Assembly (NCBI GenBank): GCA_026413225.1
Contig: JAPMTP010000076.1
Coordinates: 124,001-188,000, forward strand
Origin: Otis tarda
Lineage: Eukaryota; Chordata; Aves; Otidiformes; Otididae
DNA length: 64,000 nucleotides
Direction of reading: 5' to 3'
The notes beneath the pieces are model-generated. The model saw nothing but the letters and a program-made list of their open reading frames with translations, was not told the DNA's origin and did no database searches. The stretch's first letter is position 1, and each line of letters opens with the position of its first letter. Below are positions 52,968-64,000 of this stretch, piece after piece. The translations under genes and the position numbers were made by a program.

Positions 52968-55918
52968 TGTTGCTGGGGGAGGGGGAGCACAGTTCAGCCC
53001 ACGGCTATCGGCATGGCGCCAGTGCCAGCACCAAGCACCCAGAAGTCAGGGAAGGATCGCAGGTAGGAGCAAATAAGCCTAATCTGCGATACAAAAGAAC
53101 ACCTGTCACTCCAGCCAGCAAGTCGGTTTTATCGGGGACCCTGCTGAAGTGTCTCTATACCAACGCACGCAGCATGGGGAATAAACAGGAAGAACTGGAG
53201 ATGCGTGCGCGCGAGCAGGGCTACGACCTTGTTGGCATCACGGAGACGTGGTGGGACGACTCTTACGACTGGAGCGTCAACATGGAGGGGTACAGGCTTT
53301 TTAGAAAAGACAGGCAGGGAAGACGAGGAGGGGGTGTCGCTCTCTATGTCAGCAACCGGCTGGAGTGCGTGGAGCTCCGCCTGGGGATGGGGGAGGAGCT
53401 GACAGAGAGCTTATGGGTCAAGATCAGAGGACAGGGACGGACGGGGGATGTTACGGTGGGGGTCTGTTACAGGCCGCCTGGCCAGGAAGACAGAGCGGAC
53501 GAGGCGCTCTATAGCCAGATAGGAGCAGCCTCACAGCGGTCACAAGCCCTGGTCCTCATGGGGGACTTCAACCACCCTGACATCTGTTGGAGAGACAACA
53601 CAGCAGGACACAGGCAGTCCAGGAGGTTCCTGGAATGCGTGGAAGATAACTTCCTCCTGCAGGCGATAAAGGAGCCGACAAGGAGGGGTGCCATGCTGGA
53701 CCTTGTGCTCACCAACAGGGAGGGGCTGGTGGGGGACGTGAAATTGATGGACAGCCTTGGCTGCAGTGACCATGACGTGGTGGAATTCAAGATCCACGGG
53801 GCGGCGAGGAAACTGCACAGTAAGCTCTCTGCCCTAGATTTCAGGAAGGCGGACTTTGGCCTCTTCAGGAACCTCATGGGCAAAGTGCCATGGGAGGTGG
53901 CCCTGGAGGGAAGAGGGGCCCAGGAAAGTTGGTCCATATTTAAGGAGCACCTCCTCCAAGCTCAGCAGAGGTGCATCCCGATGAAGAAGAAGTCGGGCAA
54001 AAAGGCCAGGAGGCCAGCGTGGATGAGCAAGGAGCTCCTGGACCAACTGAAAGTAAAGAAGGAAGCCTATAGAGGGTGGAAGCGGGGACAGGTAGCCTGG
54101 GAGGACTACCGAGTGGCTGTGAGAGCGGCCAGGGATAGGGTGAGGAAGGCTAAAGCCCTGATGGAATCGAATCTGGCCAGGGATATAAAAAGTAACAAGA
54201 AAAGCTTTTACAGGTATGTAGGGGACAAAAGAAAATCCAAGGAGAATGTAGGCCCCCTCCAGAAGGTAACGGGTGTCGTGGTTACCCGGGATGTGGAGAA
54301 GGCTGAGGTACTCAACGACTTTTATGCCTCAGTCTTCACTGATAAGGGCTCTTGTCTCCCCACCCAAGCTGTGGAAGGCACAGGCAGGGACTGTGAGGAT
54401 GAAGAACCACCCACGGTGCTCGAAGAGCAGGTTCAGGACCATCTAAGGAACTTGAAGGTGCACAAGTCCATGGGGCCTGATGAGATCCATCCGCGCATCC
54501 TGAGGGAACTGGCGGATGAAGTTGCCAAGCCACTGGCCATCATATTTGAGAAATCGTGGCGGTCTGGTGAGGTCCCCGATGACTGGAAGAGAGGGAACAT
54601 AACCCCCATTTTTAAAAAGGGGAGTAAGGAAGACCCGGGCAACTACAGGCCGGTCAGCCTCACCTCCGTGCCTGGCAAGGTCATGGAGCAGATTCTCCTG
54701 GAAACCATGCTAAGGCACATGGAGAGCAAGGAGGTGGTTGGTGACAGCCAACATGGCTTCACCAAGGGCAGATCGTGCCTGACCAATTTGGTGGCCTTTT
54801 ATGACGGGGTAACAGCATTGGTGGACAAGGGACGGGCAACGGATATCGTCTACCTGGACTCGTGCAAAGCTTTTGACACTGTCCCGCATGACATCCTTCT
54901 CTCTAAACTAGAGAGGCATGGGTTCGATGGATGGACCACTCGGTGGATAAGGAGTTGGCTGGATGGCCTCACTCAGAGAGTGGTGGTCAACGGCTCAATG
55001 TCCAAGTGGAGACCGGTCACCAGTGGCGTCCCTCAGGGGTCCGTGTTGGGCCCGGCCCTGTTCAACATCTTTGTCGGCGACATGTACAGTGGGATAGAGT
55101 GCACCCTCAGCAAGTTCGCCGATGACACCAAGCTGTGTGGTGCCGTGGACTCGCTGGAAGGGAGGGATGCCATCCAGAGGGACCTTGACAGGCTGGAGAG
55201 GTGGGCCCGTGCCAACCTCATGAAGTTCAACCAGGCCAAGTGCAAGGTCCTGCACCTGGGTCGTGGCAATCCCAGGCACAAATACAGGCTGGGCGGAGAA
55301 TGGATTGAGAGCAGCCCTGAGGAGAAAGACTTGGGAGTGCTGGTAGACGAGAGGCTCAACATGAGCCAGCAATGCGCCCTTGCGGCCCAGAAGGCCAACC
55401 GCATCCTGGGCTGCATCAAGAGGAGCGTGGCCAGCAGGTCGAGGGAGGTGATTCTGCCCCTCTACTCTGCCCTGGTGAGACCCCACCTGGAGTACTGCGT
55501 CCAGTTCTGGAGTCCCCAACACAAGAAGGACATGGACCAGTTGGAAAGGGTCCAGAGAAGGGCCACCAAGATGATCAGAGGGCTGGAGCACCTCTCCTAT
55601 GAGGACAGGCTGAGAGAGTTGGGGCTGTTCAGCCTGGAGAAGAGGAGGCTCCGGGGAGACCTGATAGCGGTCTTCCAATACCTCAAGGGGACCTACAGGA
55701 AAGATGGGGAGATGCTGTTCAGTAGGGCCTCTTGTGATAGGACAAGGGGTAATGGGTTTAAATTAGAAGGAGCTAGGTTTAGATTAAATATTAGAAAAAA
55801 ATTTTTTACAGTGAGAGTTGTAGAGCACTGGAACAGGTTGCCCAGAGAGGTGGTGGATGCCCCATCCCTGGAAATGTTCAAGGCCAGGCTGGATGAGGCT
55901 CTGAGCAACCTGATCTAG
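52967..55918 (+). CDS. CR1 ORF2 protein: endonuclease and reverse transcriptase, uninterrupted 983 codons
   Basis: From about residue 60 an apurinic/apyrimidinic-type endonuclease is complete: LYTNARS, GITETWW, GDFNHPD near residue 198 and SDHD at residues 267-270. Reverse transcriptase follows with PISLTS-like (YRPVSLTSV), [11 protein letters not shown] (motif A aspartate kept), [10 protein letters not shown] and FADD (D719, D720), then a C-terminal region ending EALSNLI. No stop or frameshift. The GTG at 52967 is only the ORF limit; the first in-frame ATGs lie further in, near the endonuclease start, so the true start is uncertain. This enzyme nicks target DNA and primes reverse transcription there. 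The open frame suggests a recent insertion. Confidence 0.95.
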   Translation: MLLGEGEHSSAHGYRHGASASTKHPEVREGSQVGANKPNLRYKRTPVTPASKSVLSGTLLKCLYTNARSMGNKQEELEMRAREQGYDLVGITETWWDDSYDWSVNMEGYRLFRKDRQGRRGGGVALYVSNRLECVELRLGMGEELTESLWVKIRGQGRTGDVTVGVCYRPPGQEDRADEALYSQIGAASQRSQALVLMGDFNHPDICWRDNTAGHRQSRRFLECVEDNFLLQAIKEPTRRGAMLDLVLTNREGLVGDVKLMDSLGCSDHDVVEFKIHGAARKLHSKLSALDFRKADFGLFRNLMGKVPWEVALEGRGAQESWSIFKEHLLQAQQRCIPMKKKSGKKARRPAWMSKELLDQLKVKKEAYRGWKRGQVAWEDYRVAVRAARDRVRKAKALMESNLARDIKSNKKSFYRYVGDKRKSKENVGPLQKVTGVVVTRDVEKAEVLNDFYASVFTDKGSCLPTQAVEGTGRDCEDEEPPTVLEEQVQDHLRNLKVHKSMGPDEIHPRILRELADEVAKPLAIIFEKSWRSGEVPDDWKRGNITPIFKKGSKEDPGNYRPVSLTSVPGKVMEQILLETMLRHMESKEVVGDSQHGFTKGRSCLTNLVAFYDGVTALVDKGRATDIVYLDSCKAFDTVPHDILLSKLERHGFDGWTTRWIRSWLDGLTQRVVVNGSMSKWRPVTSGVPQGSVLGPALFNIFVGDMYSGIECTLSKFADDTKLCGAVDSLEGRDAIQRDLDRLERWARANLMKFNQAKCKVLHLGRGNPRHKYRLGGEWIESSPEEKDLGVLVDERLNMSQQCALAAQKANRILGCIKRSVASRSREVILPLYSALVRPHLEYCVQFWSPQHKKDMDQLERVQRRATKMIRGLEHLSYEDRLRELGLFSLEKRRLRGDLIAVFQYLKGTYRKDGEMLFSRASCDRTRGNGFKLEGARFRLNIRKKFFTVRVVEHWNRLPREVVDAPSLEMFKARLDEALSNLI

Positions 55919-56006
55919 TCAGGGATGTCCCTGCTTCTTGCAGGGGGGTTGGACTAGATGACCTTTGAAGGTCCCTTCCAACTCTAACCATTCTATGATT
56001 CTATGA

Positions 56007-56945
56007 TTTACCACCAGTTGCACCAGGGCGCCCATTGAAAAAAAAAACCCCAAAAATCAAGAACGTCGGACCATTGCTGCCACACCAAACGTGCCAGCTA
56101 CTCAAGCTCTTGCTGCTCCTCAGCGGCCATTGGCAGTGCACCTACAGCAGCACAGACAATGGGGCTCAGGGCTTTCCCTGACGAACAGGGCTTCAACGTC
56201 TACCACCAGCTGCACGTGGGCGCCCCCTGAAAAAAAACCCCGATAAATCACGAACGTCGGACCATTCCTCCCACACCAAAAGTGTCAGCCTCTCAAGCTC
56301 TTGCTGCTCCTCAGGGCCCATTTTCAGTGCACGTACAGCAGCACAGACATTGGGGCTCCGGGCTTTCTCTGACGAACAGGGCTTAGACGTTTACCACCAG
56401 CTGCACCTGGGCGCTCCCTGAAAAGAAACCCCAAAAAATCACGAACGTCGGACCATTACTCCCACACCAAAAGTGCCAGCCACTCCAGCTCTTGCTGCTC
56501 CTCAGCGGCCATTGGCAGTGCACCTGCAGCAGCACAGACATTGGGGCTCCGGGCTTTACCTGACGAACAGGGCTTCGACGTATACCACCAGCTGCACCAG
56601 GGCGCTCACTGAAAAAAAAACCCCGAAAAATCAAGAATGTCGGACCATTGCTCCCACACCAAAAGTGCCAGCCACTCAAGCTCTTACTACTCCTCAGCGG
56701 CCATTGGCAGCACACCTACAGACATTGGGGCTCCGGGCTTTCCCTGACGAACAGGGCTTCAATATTTACCATCAGCTGCACCTGGGCGCCCCCTAAAAAA
56801 AAAACCCGAAAAATCACGAACGTCGAACCATTGCTCCCACACCAAAAGTGCCAGCCACTCAAGCTCCTGCTGCTCCTCAGCGGCCATTGGCAGCGCACCT
56901 ACAGCAGCACAGACATTGGGGCTCCGGGCTTTCCCTGATGAGCAG
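56007..56945 (+). repeat. Last 191-bp satellite monomers, plus orientation (about 5)
   Basis: Resumes in phase after the CR1 (TTACCACCAGTTGCACC). Some monomers are shortened in the GCAGCACACCTACAGACATT part. The array stops at 56945 inside a monomer at CCCTGATGAGCAG. Confidence 0.95.
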
Positions 56946-59900
56946 AGATCAGGAGTTTTGCCTGTTCTGAAGATTGTCCCTGCAGCAAAATAGCTGATGC
57001 CTCATGGTAAGCACATGGAATGCAGCTGTGAGTTGTCAGCTCCACCCCTGGGAGTCAGGAGCCCGCCCACAAGCTGCCAGCAGCCAGCACAAGCACTGTA
57101 GCTGGCTGTTGGTGGCTCCAAACAAAGTCTAAAAGAGCTTTTTTGGTTGCCTATTTCACATCAGATCCCCTGACCGGAGCAGTTTTGCCTGCTCTGAAGC
57201 AATTATTGTCCCTGCAGGAAAATGGCTGATGCCTCCTGGTAAGCAGTTGGAATGCAGCTGTGAGTTGTCAGCTCCACCCCTGGTGAGTCAGGAGCCCCCC
57301 ACAAGCTGCCAGCAGCCAGCCCAGGCACAGGCACTGTAGCTGGCTGTTGGTGGCTCCAAACAAAGTCTGAAAGAGCTTTTTTGGTTGACCATTTCACTTC
57401 AGATCCCCTGTCCAGTGCAGTTTTGCCTGCTCTGAAGCAAGTTTGCTCCTGCAGGAAAATGGATGATGTCCTGGTAAGCAATCAGCTCTGCCCCTGGTGT
57501 GTCAGGACCCCGCCCACAAGCTGCCAGGAGCCAGCACAGGCACTGTAGCTGGCTGTTCGTGGCCCCAAACTAAGTCTAAAAGAGCTTTTTTGGTTGCCTA
57601 TTTCACTTCAGATCCCCTGCCCAGTGCAGTTTTGCCTCCTCTGAAACAAGTTTGTCCCTGCAGCAAAATGGCTGATGCCTCGTGGTAAGCAGTCATCTCC
57701 GCCCCTTCTGGGTCAGGACCCCGCCCAAAAGCTTCCAGCAGCCAGCACAGGCACAGGCACCGTAGCTGGCTGTTGGTGGCTCCAAACAAAATCTAAAAGA
57801 GCTTTTTTGGTTGCCCGTTTCACTTCAGATCCCCTGCCCAGTGCAGTTTTGCCTGCTCTGAAGCAATTTTTCCGTGCAGCAAAATGGCTGACGCCTCGTG
57901 GAAAGCACTTGAAATGCAGCTGTGAGTTGTCAGCTCTGCCAGTAGTGAGTCCGGACCCCGCCCACAAGCTGACAGCAGCCAAAACAGGCACTGTAGCTGG
58001 CTGTTGGCGGCTCCAAACAAAGTCTAAAAGAGCTTTTTTGTTGGCCTATTTGTTTTCAAATCCCCTGCCCAGTGCAGTTTTGCCTGCTCTGAAGGAAGCT
58101 TGCCACTGCAGCAAAATGGATGATGCCACGTTGTAAGCAGTCAGCTCCACCCCTGGTGAGTCAGGACCCCGCCCACAAGCTGCTAGCAGCCAGCCCAGGC
58201 ACAGGCACTGTAGCTGCATGTTGGTGGCTGCAAACAAAGTCTAAAAGAGCTTTTTTGGTTGCTATTTCACTTCAGATCCCCTGCCCAGTGTATTTTATCC
58301 TGCTCTGAAGCAATATTTCCGTGCAGCAAAATGGCTGACGCCTCGTGGAAAGCACTTGAAATGCAGCTGTGAGTTGTCAGCCCAAACCACTGGTGAGTCA
58401 GGAGCCCGCCCACAAGCTGCCAGCTGCCAGCCCAGGCACAGGCACTGTAGCTGGCTGTTGGTGGCTCCAAACAAAGTCTAAAATAGCTTTTTTGGTTGCC
58501 CATTTCACTTCAGATCCCCTGCCCAGTGAAGTTTTCCCTTCTCTGAAGCAATTTTGTCCCTGCAGCAAAATGGTTGACGCCTCGTGGAAAGCACTTGGAA
58601 TGCAGTTGTGATTTGTCAGCTCTGCCGCTAGTGAGTCAGGAGCCCGCCCACAAGCTGCCAGCAGCCAGCACAGTCACTGGCACCGTAGCTGGCTGTTGGT
58701 GGCTACAAACAAAGTCTAAAAGAGCATTTTTGGTTGCCCATTTCACTTCAGATCCCCTGCCCAGAGCAGTTTTGCCTGGTCTGAAGCTTGTGTCTGTAGC
58801 AAAATTGCTGATGCCTCCTGGTAAGCAGATGGAATGCAGCTGTGAGTTGTCAGCTCCACCCCTGGTGAGTCAGGAGCCCGCCCACATCCTGCTAGCAGCC
58901 AGCACAGCCACTGGCACAGTAGCTGGCTGTTGGTGGCTCCAAACAAAGTCTAAAAGAGCTTCTTTGGTTGCGTATTAAACTTCAGGTCCTCTGCCCAATG
59001 CAGTTTTGCCTGCTCTGAAGCAAGCTTGCCCCTACAGGAAAATGGATGGTGCCTCGTGGTAAGAAGTCAGCTCCGCCCCTGGTGAGTCAGGAGCCTGCCC
59101 ACAAGCTGCCAGCAGCCAGCACAGGCACCGTAGCTGGCTGTTGGTGGCTCCAAACAAAGTCTAAAAGAGCTTTTTTGGTTGCCTATTTCACTTCAGATCA
59201 CCTGACCAGTGCAGTTCTGCCTGCTCTGAAGCAATTATTGACCCTGCAGCAAAATGGCTGATGCCTCGTGCTAAGAAGTTGGAATGCAGCTGTGAGTTGT
59301 CAGCTCCTCCCCTGGTGAGTCAGGAGCCCGCCCACAAGCTGCCAGCAGCCAGCACAAGCACTGTAGCTGGCTGTTGGTGGCTCCAAACAAAGTCTAAAAG
59401 AGTTTTTTTGGTTGCCTGTTTCACTTCAGATCCCCTGCCCTGTGCAGTTTTGCCTTCTCTGAAGCTTGTCCCTGAAGCAAAATGGCTGATGCCTCGTGGT
59501 AAGCAGTTGGAATGCAGCTGTGAGTTGTCAGCACCACCCCTGGTGAGTCAGGAGCCTGCCCACAAGCTGCCAGCAGCCAGCCCAGGCACAGGCACTGTAG
59601 CTGGCTGTTGGCGGCTCCAAACAAAATCTAAAAGAGCTTTTTTTGTTGTCCATTTCACTTCAGATCCCCTGTCCAGTGCAGTTTTGCCTGCTCTGAAGCA
59701 AGCTTGCTCCTGCAGCAAAATGGATGATGTCCTGGTAAGCAATCAGCTCTGCCCCTGGTGTTTCAGGACCCCGCCCACAAGCTGCCAGCAGCCAGCACAG
59801 GCACTGTAGCTGGCTGTTGGTGGCTCCAAACAAAGTCTAAAAGAGCTTTTTTGGTTGCCCATTTAACTTCAGATCCCCTGCCCAGTGCAGTTTTGCCTGC

Positions 59901-62900
59901 TCTGAAGCAATTTTGTCCCTTCAGCAAAATGGCTGACACCTCGTGGAAAGCACTTGGAGTCCAGCTGTGAGTTGTCAGCTCTGCCCCTGGTGAGTCAGGA
60001 GCCCGCCCACAAGCTGCCAGCAGCCAAAACAGGCACTTTAGCTGGCTGTTGGTGGCTCCAAACAAAATCTAAAAGAGCTTTTTTGGTTGCCCATTTCACT
60101 TCAGATCCCCTGCCCAGAGCAGTTCTGCCTGCTCTGAAGCAAGTTTGTCCCTGCAGCAAAATGGATGATGCGTTGTTGTAAGTAATCATCTCTGCCCCTG
60201 GTGAGTCAGGAGCCCGCGCACTAGCTGCCAGCAGCCAAAACAGGCACCGTAGCTGGCTGTTGGTGGCTCCAAACAAAGTCTAAAATAGCTTTTTTGGTTG
60301 CCCATTTCACTTCAGATCCCCTGCCCAGTGCAGTTTTGCCTGCTCTGAAGCAATTTTGTCCCTGCAGCAAAATGGATGACGCCTCTTGGTAAGCAGTTGC
60401 AATGCAGCTGTGAGTTGTCAGCTCCAACCCTGGTGAGTCAGGAGCCCGCCCACAAGCTGCCAGCAGCCAGCCCAGCACAGGCACTGTAGCTGGCTGTTGA
60501 TGGCTCCAAATAAATTCTAAAAGAGCTTTTTTGGTTGCCTATTTCACTTCAGATGCCCTGCCCAATGCAGTTTTCCTGCTCTGAAGATTGTCCCTGAAGC
60601 AAAATGGCTGATGTCTCCTGGTAAGCAGTTGGAATGCACCAGTGAATGGTCAGCTCCACCCTGGTGAGTCAGGAGCCCCCCCACAAGCTGCCAGCAGACA
60701 AAACAGGCACTTTAGCTGGCTGTTGGTGCTCCAAACCACGTCTAAAAGAGCTTTTTTGGTTGCCTATTTCACTTCAGATCCCCTGCCCAGTGCAGTTTTG
60801 CCTGCTCTGAAGCTTGTCTCTGCTGCAAAATGGCTGATGCCTCCTGTTAAGCAGTTGGAATGCAGCTGTGAGTTGTCAGCTCCAACCCTGGTGAGTCAGG
60901 AGCCTGCCCACAAGCTGCCAGCAGCCAGCCCAGGCACAGGCACTGTAGCTGGCTGTTGGTGCTCCAAACAAATTCTAAAAGAGCATTTTTGGTTGCCTAT
61001 TTCACTTCAGATCCCCTGCTCAGTGCAGTTTTGACTGCTCTGAAGCTTGTCTCTGCAGCAAAATGGCTGATGCCTCCTGGTAAGCAGTTGGAATGCAGCT
61101 GTGAGTTGTCAGCTCCACCCCTGGTGAGTCAGGATCCCGCCCACAAGCTGCCACCAGCCAGCCCAGGCAGAGGCACTGGAGCTACTTGTGGTGGCTCCAA
61201 AAAAAGTCTAAAAGAGCATTTTTGGTTGACCATTTCACTTCAGATCACCTGTCCAATGCAGTTTTGCCTGCTCTGAAGCTTGTCTCTGAAGCAAAATGGT
61301 TGATGCCTCCTGTTAAGCAGTTGGAATGCAGCTGTGAGTTGTCAGCTCCACCCCTGGTGAGTCAGGAGCCTGCCCACAAGCTGCCAGCAGCCAGCAAAGG
61401 CACTGTAGCTGGCTGTTGGTGGCTCCAAACAAAGTCTAAAAGAGCTTTTTTGGTTGCCCATTTCACTTCAGATCCCCTGCCCAGTGCAGTTTTGCCTGCT
61501 CTGAAGCAATTTTTCCGTGCAGCAAAATGGCTGACGCCTCGTGGAAAGCACTTGGAGTGCAGCTGTGAGTTGTCAGCTCTGCCCCTGGTGAGTCAGGAGC
61601 CCGCCCACAAGCTGCCAGCAGCCAAAACAGGCACTTTAGTTGGCTGTTGGTGGCTCCAAACAAAGTCTAAAAGAGCTTTTTTGGTTGCCCATTTCACTTC
61701 AGTTCCCCTGCCCAGAGCAGTTTTGCCTGCTAAGAAGCAAGTTTATCCCTGCAGCAAAATGGATGACGCCTCAGGGTAAGCAGTTGCAATGCAACTGTGA
61801 ATTGTCAGTTCTGCCCCTGGTGAGTCAGTAGCCTGCCCACAAGCTGCCAGCAGCCAGCCTAGGCACAGGCACTGTAGCTGGCTGTTCGTGGCTCCAAATA
61901 AATTCTAAAAGAGCTTTTTTGGTTGCCCATTTCACTTCAGATCCACTGCCCAGTGCAGTTATTCCTGCTCTGAATGAAGCATGACCCTGCAGCAAAATGG
62001 CTGATGCCTCCTGGTAAGCAGTCAGCTTCGCCCCTGGTGAGTCACGAGCAAGCTCATAATCTGCCAGCAGCCAACCCAGGCACAGGCACAGTAGCTGGCT
62101 GTTGGTGCTCCAAACAAATTCTAAAAGAGTTTTTTTGGTTGCCTATTTCACTTCAGATCCCCTGCTCAGTGCAGTTTTGCCTGCTCTGAAGCTAGTTTCT
62201 GCAGCAAAATGGCTGATGCCTCCTGTTAAGCAGTTGGAATGCAGCTGTGAGTTGTCAGCTCCAACCCTGGTGAGTCAGGAGCCCACCCACAAGCTGCCAG
62301 CAGCCAGCACAGGCACCGTAGCTGACTGTTGGTGGCTCCAAACAAAGTCTAAAAGAGCTTTTTTGGTTGCCCATTTCACTTCAGATCCCCTGCCCACTGC
62401 AATTTTGACTGCTCTGAAGCAAGCTTCCCCCTGCAGCAAAATGGATGATGCCACGTGGTAAGCAGTCAGCTCCATCCCTGGTGAGTCAGGAGCCCGCCCA
62501 CAAGCTGCCAGCAGCCAGCCCAGGCACAGGCACTGTAGCTGGCTGTTGGTGGCTCCAAACAAAGTCTAAAAGAGCATTTTTGGTTGACCATTTCACTTTA
62601 GATCACCTGTCCAATGCAGTTTTGCCTGCTCTAAGCTTGTCCCTGCAGCAAAATGGCTCACGCCTCGTGGAAAACACTTGGAGTGCAGTTGTGAGTTGTC
62701 AGCTCTGCACCTGGTGAGTCAGGAGCCTGCCCACAAGCTGCCAGCAGCCAAAACAGGCAGTTTAGCTGGCTGTTGGTGGCTCCAAACAAAGTCTAAAAGA
62801 GCTTTTTTGGTTGCCCATTTCACTTCAGATCCCCTGCCCAGAGCAGTTTTCCCTGCTCTGAAGCTTGTCTCTGTAGTAAAATGGCTGATGCCTCGTGGAA

Positions 62901-64000
62901 AGCACTTGGAATGCAGCTGTGAGTTGTCAGCTCCACCCCTGGTGAGTCAGGATCCTGCCCACAAGCTGCTAGCAGCCGGCCCAGGCACAGGCACTGTAGC
63001 TGACTGTTGGTGGCTCCAAACAAAGTCTAAAAGAGCTTTTTTGGTTGCCTATTTCACTTCAGATCCCCTGCCCAGTGCAGTTTTGCCTGCTCTGAAGCAA
63101 TTTTGTCCGTGCACCAAAATGGCTGATGCCTCCTGTGAAGCACTTGGAGTGCAGCTGTGAATTGTCAGCTCTGCTGCTAGTGAGTCAGGAGCCCGCCCAC
63201 AAGCTGCCAGCAGCCAAAACAGGCACTGTAGCTGGCTGTTGGTGGCTCCAAACAAAGTCTACAAGAGCTTTTTTGGTTGCCTGTTTCACTTCAGATCCCC
63301 TGCCCAGTGCAGTTTTGCCTGCTCTGAAGCTTGTCTCCGCAGCAAAAAGGCTGATGCCTCCTGTTAAGCAGTTGGAATGCAGCTGTGAGTTGTCAGCTCC
63401 ACCCCTGGTGAGTCAGGAGCCCGCCCACAAGCTGCCAGCAGCCAAAAAAGGCACTTTAGCTGGCTGTTGGTGGCTCCAAACAAAGTCTAAAAGAGCTTAT
63501 TTGGTTGCCTATTTCACTTCAGATCCCTTGCCCAGTGCAGTTTTGCCTGCTCTGAATGAAGCATGACTCTACAGCAAAATGGCTGATGCCTCCTGGTAAG
63601 CAGATGGAATGCAGCTGTGAGTTGGCAGCTCCACCCCTGGTGAGTCAGGAGCCCACCCACAAGCTGCTAGCAGCCAGCACAGGCACTGTAGCTGCCTTGT
63701 GGTGGCTCCAAACAAAGTCTAAAAGAGCTTTTTTGGTTGCCTATTTCACTTCAGGTCCCCTGCTCAGTGCAGTTTTGCCTGCTCTGAAGCAAGCTTGTCC
63801 CTGCAGCAAAATGGCTGATGCCTCGTGGTAAGCAGTTGGAATGCAGCTGTGAGTTGTCAGCCCCACCCCTGGTGAGTCAGGAGCCCGCCCACAAGCTGCT
63901 AGCAGCCAGCCCAGGCACAGGCACAGTAGCTGGCTGTTGGTGCTCCAAACAAATTCTAAAAGAGCATTTTTGGTTGCCTATTTCACTTCAGATCCCCTGC
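56946..64000 (+). repeat. Second satellite, unit ~227 bp (about 31 copies), continuing beyond the window
   Basis: Recurring blocks in order are AGCAAAATGGCTGATGCC, GGTAAGCAGTTGGAATGCAG, CTGTGAGTTGTCAGCTCC, CCCCTGGTGAGTCAGGAGCC, CGCCCACAAGCTGCCAGCAG, GCACTGTAGCTGGCTGTTGG, TGGCTCCAAACAAAGTCTAA, AAGAGCTTTTTTGGTTGCC, ATTTCACTTCAGATCCCCTG and CAGTTTTGCCTGCTCTGAAG. The AAAATGG block recurs at spacings of about 203-240 bp; units differ by presence of TTGGAATGCAGCTGTGAGTT and by small indels. I see no sequence relation to the 191-bp monomer. Each unit has a ~75-codon frame, open in many copies, which I do not call a gene. Confidence 0.95.

Larger units (their letters stand above)
52611..56008 (+). 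mobile_element. CR1 LINE, plus strand, 5'-truncated in ORF1, intact ORF2
   Basis: Starts abruptly at 52611 within ORF1 and ends at 56008 with the CR1 3' repeat (CATTCTATGATTCTATGATT). About 3.4 kb of a ~4.5-kb family consensus. The satellite reads GGGCTTCGAC before it and TTACCACCAG after it, so only one or two bases of the monomer (GT) are missing at the junction and no target duplication is evident. It is very similar to the minus-strand copy at 9199-11591. Confidence 0.97.

Noticed and set aside
15596-56945. Many long open frames (60-263 codons) on both strands across the 191-bp satellite
   Set aside because: They repeat with the monomer, occur in several frames and both strands, and shift frame at each 191-bp step. 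They follow from a stop-poor repeat, not from coding.
7917-56945. CRISPR-like regular repeats
   Set aside because: The whole 191-bp unit is repeated; there is no short repeat with unique spacers, and the sequence is avian.
56946-64000. ~75-codon frame in each ~227-bp unit, sometimes fused over two or three units (for example 59261-59809)
   Set aside because: The unit length varies and is not a multiple of three, stops and frame differ between copies, and there is no domain. A codon-bias or Ka/Ks test over all units could reopen it.
1-64000. tRNA or rRNA genes, telomeric TTAGGG arrays, host exons
   Set aside because: No cloverleaf A/B boxes, ribosomal segments, TTAGGG tracts or spliced host-like coding sequence were recognised; the only tRNA-related sequence is the retroviral primer-binding site at 36467.

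Overview
The window is gene-poor, repeat-dense bird DNA. Bird origin is indicated by two CR1 LINEs with the characteristic ATTCTATGATT-type 3' end, by LTRs of families abundant in bird genomes, and by an endogenous retrovirus whose primer-binding site matches tRNA-Trp, as in avian alpharetroviruses. No host protein-coding gene, tRNA or rRNA was recognised. Most of the window (about 7.6-56.9 kb) is one tandem satellite with a ~191-bp monomer, about 200 copies, interrupted by transposable elements. It borders a second, unrelated ~227-bp satellite that fills 56.9 kb to the window end. The arrangement (large array, higher-order repeats, orientation switches, diverged edge, embedded young elements) suggests a centromeric or pericentromeric domain, possibly of a sex chromosome or microchromosome. 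That placement is inference.

Layout. 1-1633: near-perfect inverted repeat (arms ~736 bp, ~160 bp spacer) holding the truncated head of a gammaretrovirus-like ERV (ERV1). 1143-7620: decayed ERV1 (gag remnant, protease, RT, RNase H, integrase, collapsed env, 3' LTR), invaded by two minus-strand LTRs, one of them with a perfect 5-bp target duplication. 7621-15595: diverged 191-bp monomers, mostly plus orientation, with a 2.4-kb minus-strand CR1 at 9199-11591. 15596-26975: about 60 homogeneous monomers in the opposite orientation, including a 12-monomer (2,293-bp) higher-order repeat. 27119-36116: plus-orientation monomers with smaller duplications. 36117-41412: a second ERV (ERV2) with LTRs, 6-bp target duplication and a mosaic interior carrying two integrase/env blocks. 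41413-52610: plus-orientation monomers, most of them in a 4.64-kb tandem duplication. 52611-56008: CR1 with an uninterrupted 983-codon ORF2. 56007-56945: last 191-bp monomers. 56946-64000: about 31 copies of the ~227-bp satellite.

How the parts relate. The only protein-coding capacity is in retroelements; both ERVs are broken, while the two CR1 ORF2 frames are open and nearly identical to each other, so these CR1 insertions look young. The most unusual observation is positional. The ERV2 insertion, both CR1 insertions, the inversion junction at 15595 and the end of the 191-bp array at 56945 all fall within about 15-20 bp of the same monomer segment, CCCTGACGAACAGGGCTTCG. That segment contains a dyad (CCCTG, 5-nt loop, CAGGG). 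The breakpoint interval of the 4.64-kb duplication also includes it. The segment may be a recurrent break or integration site.
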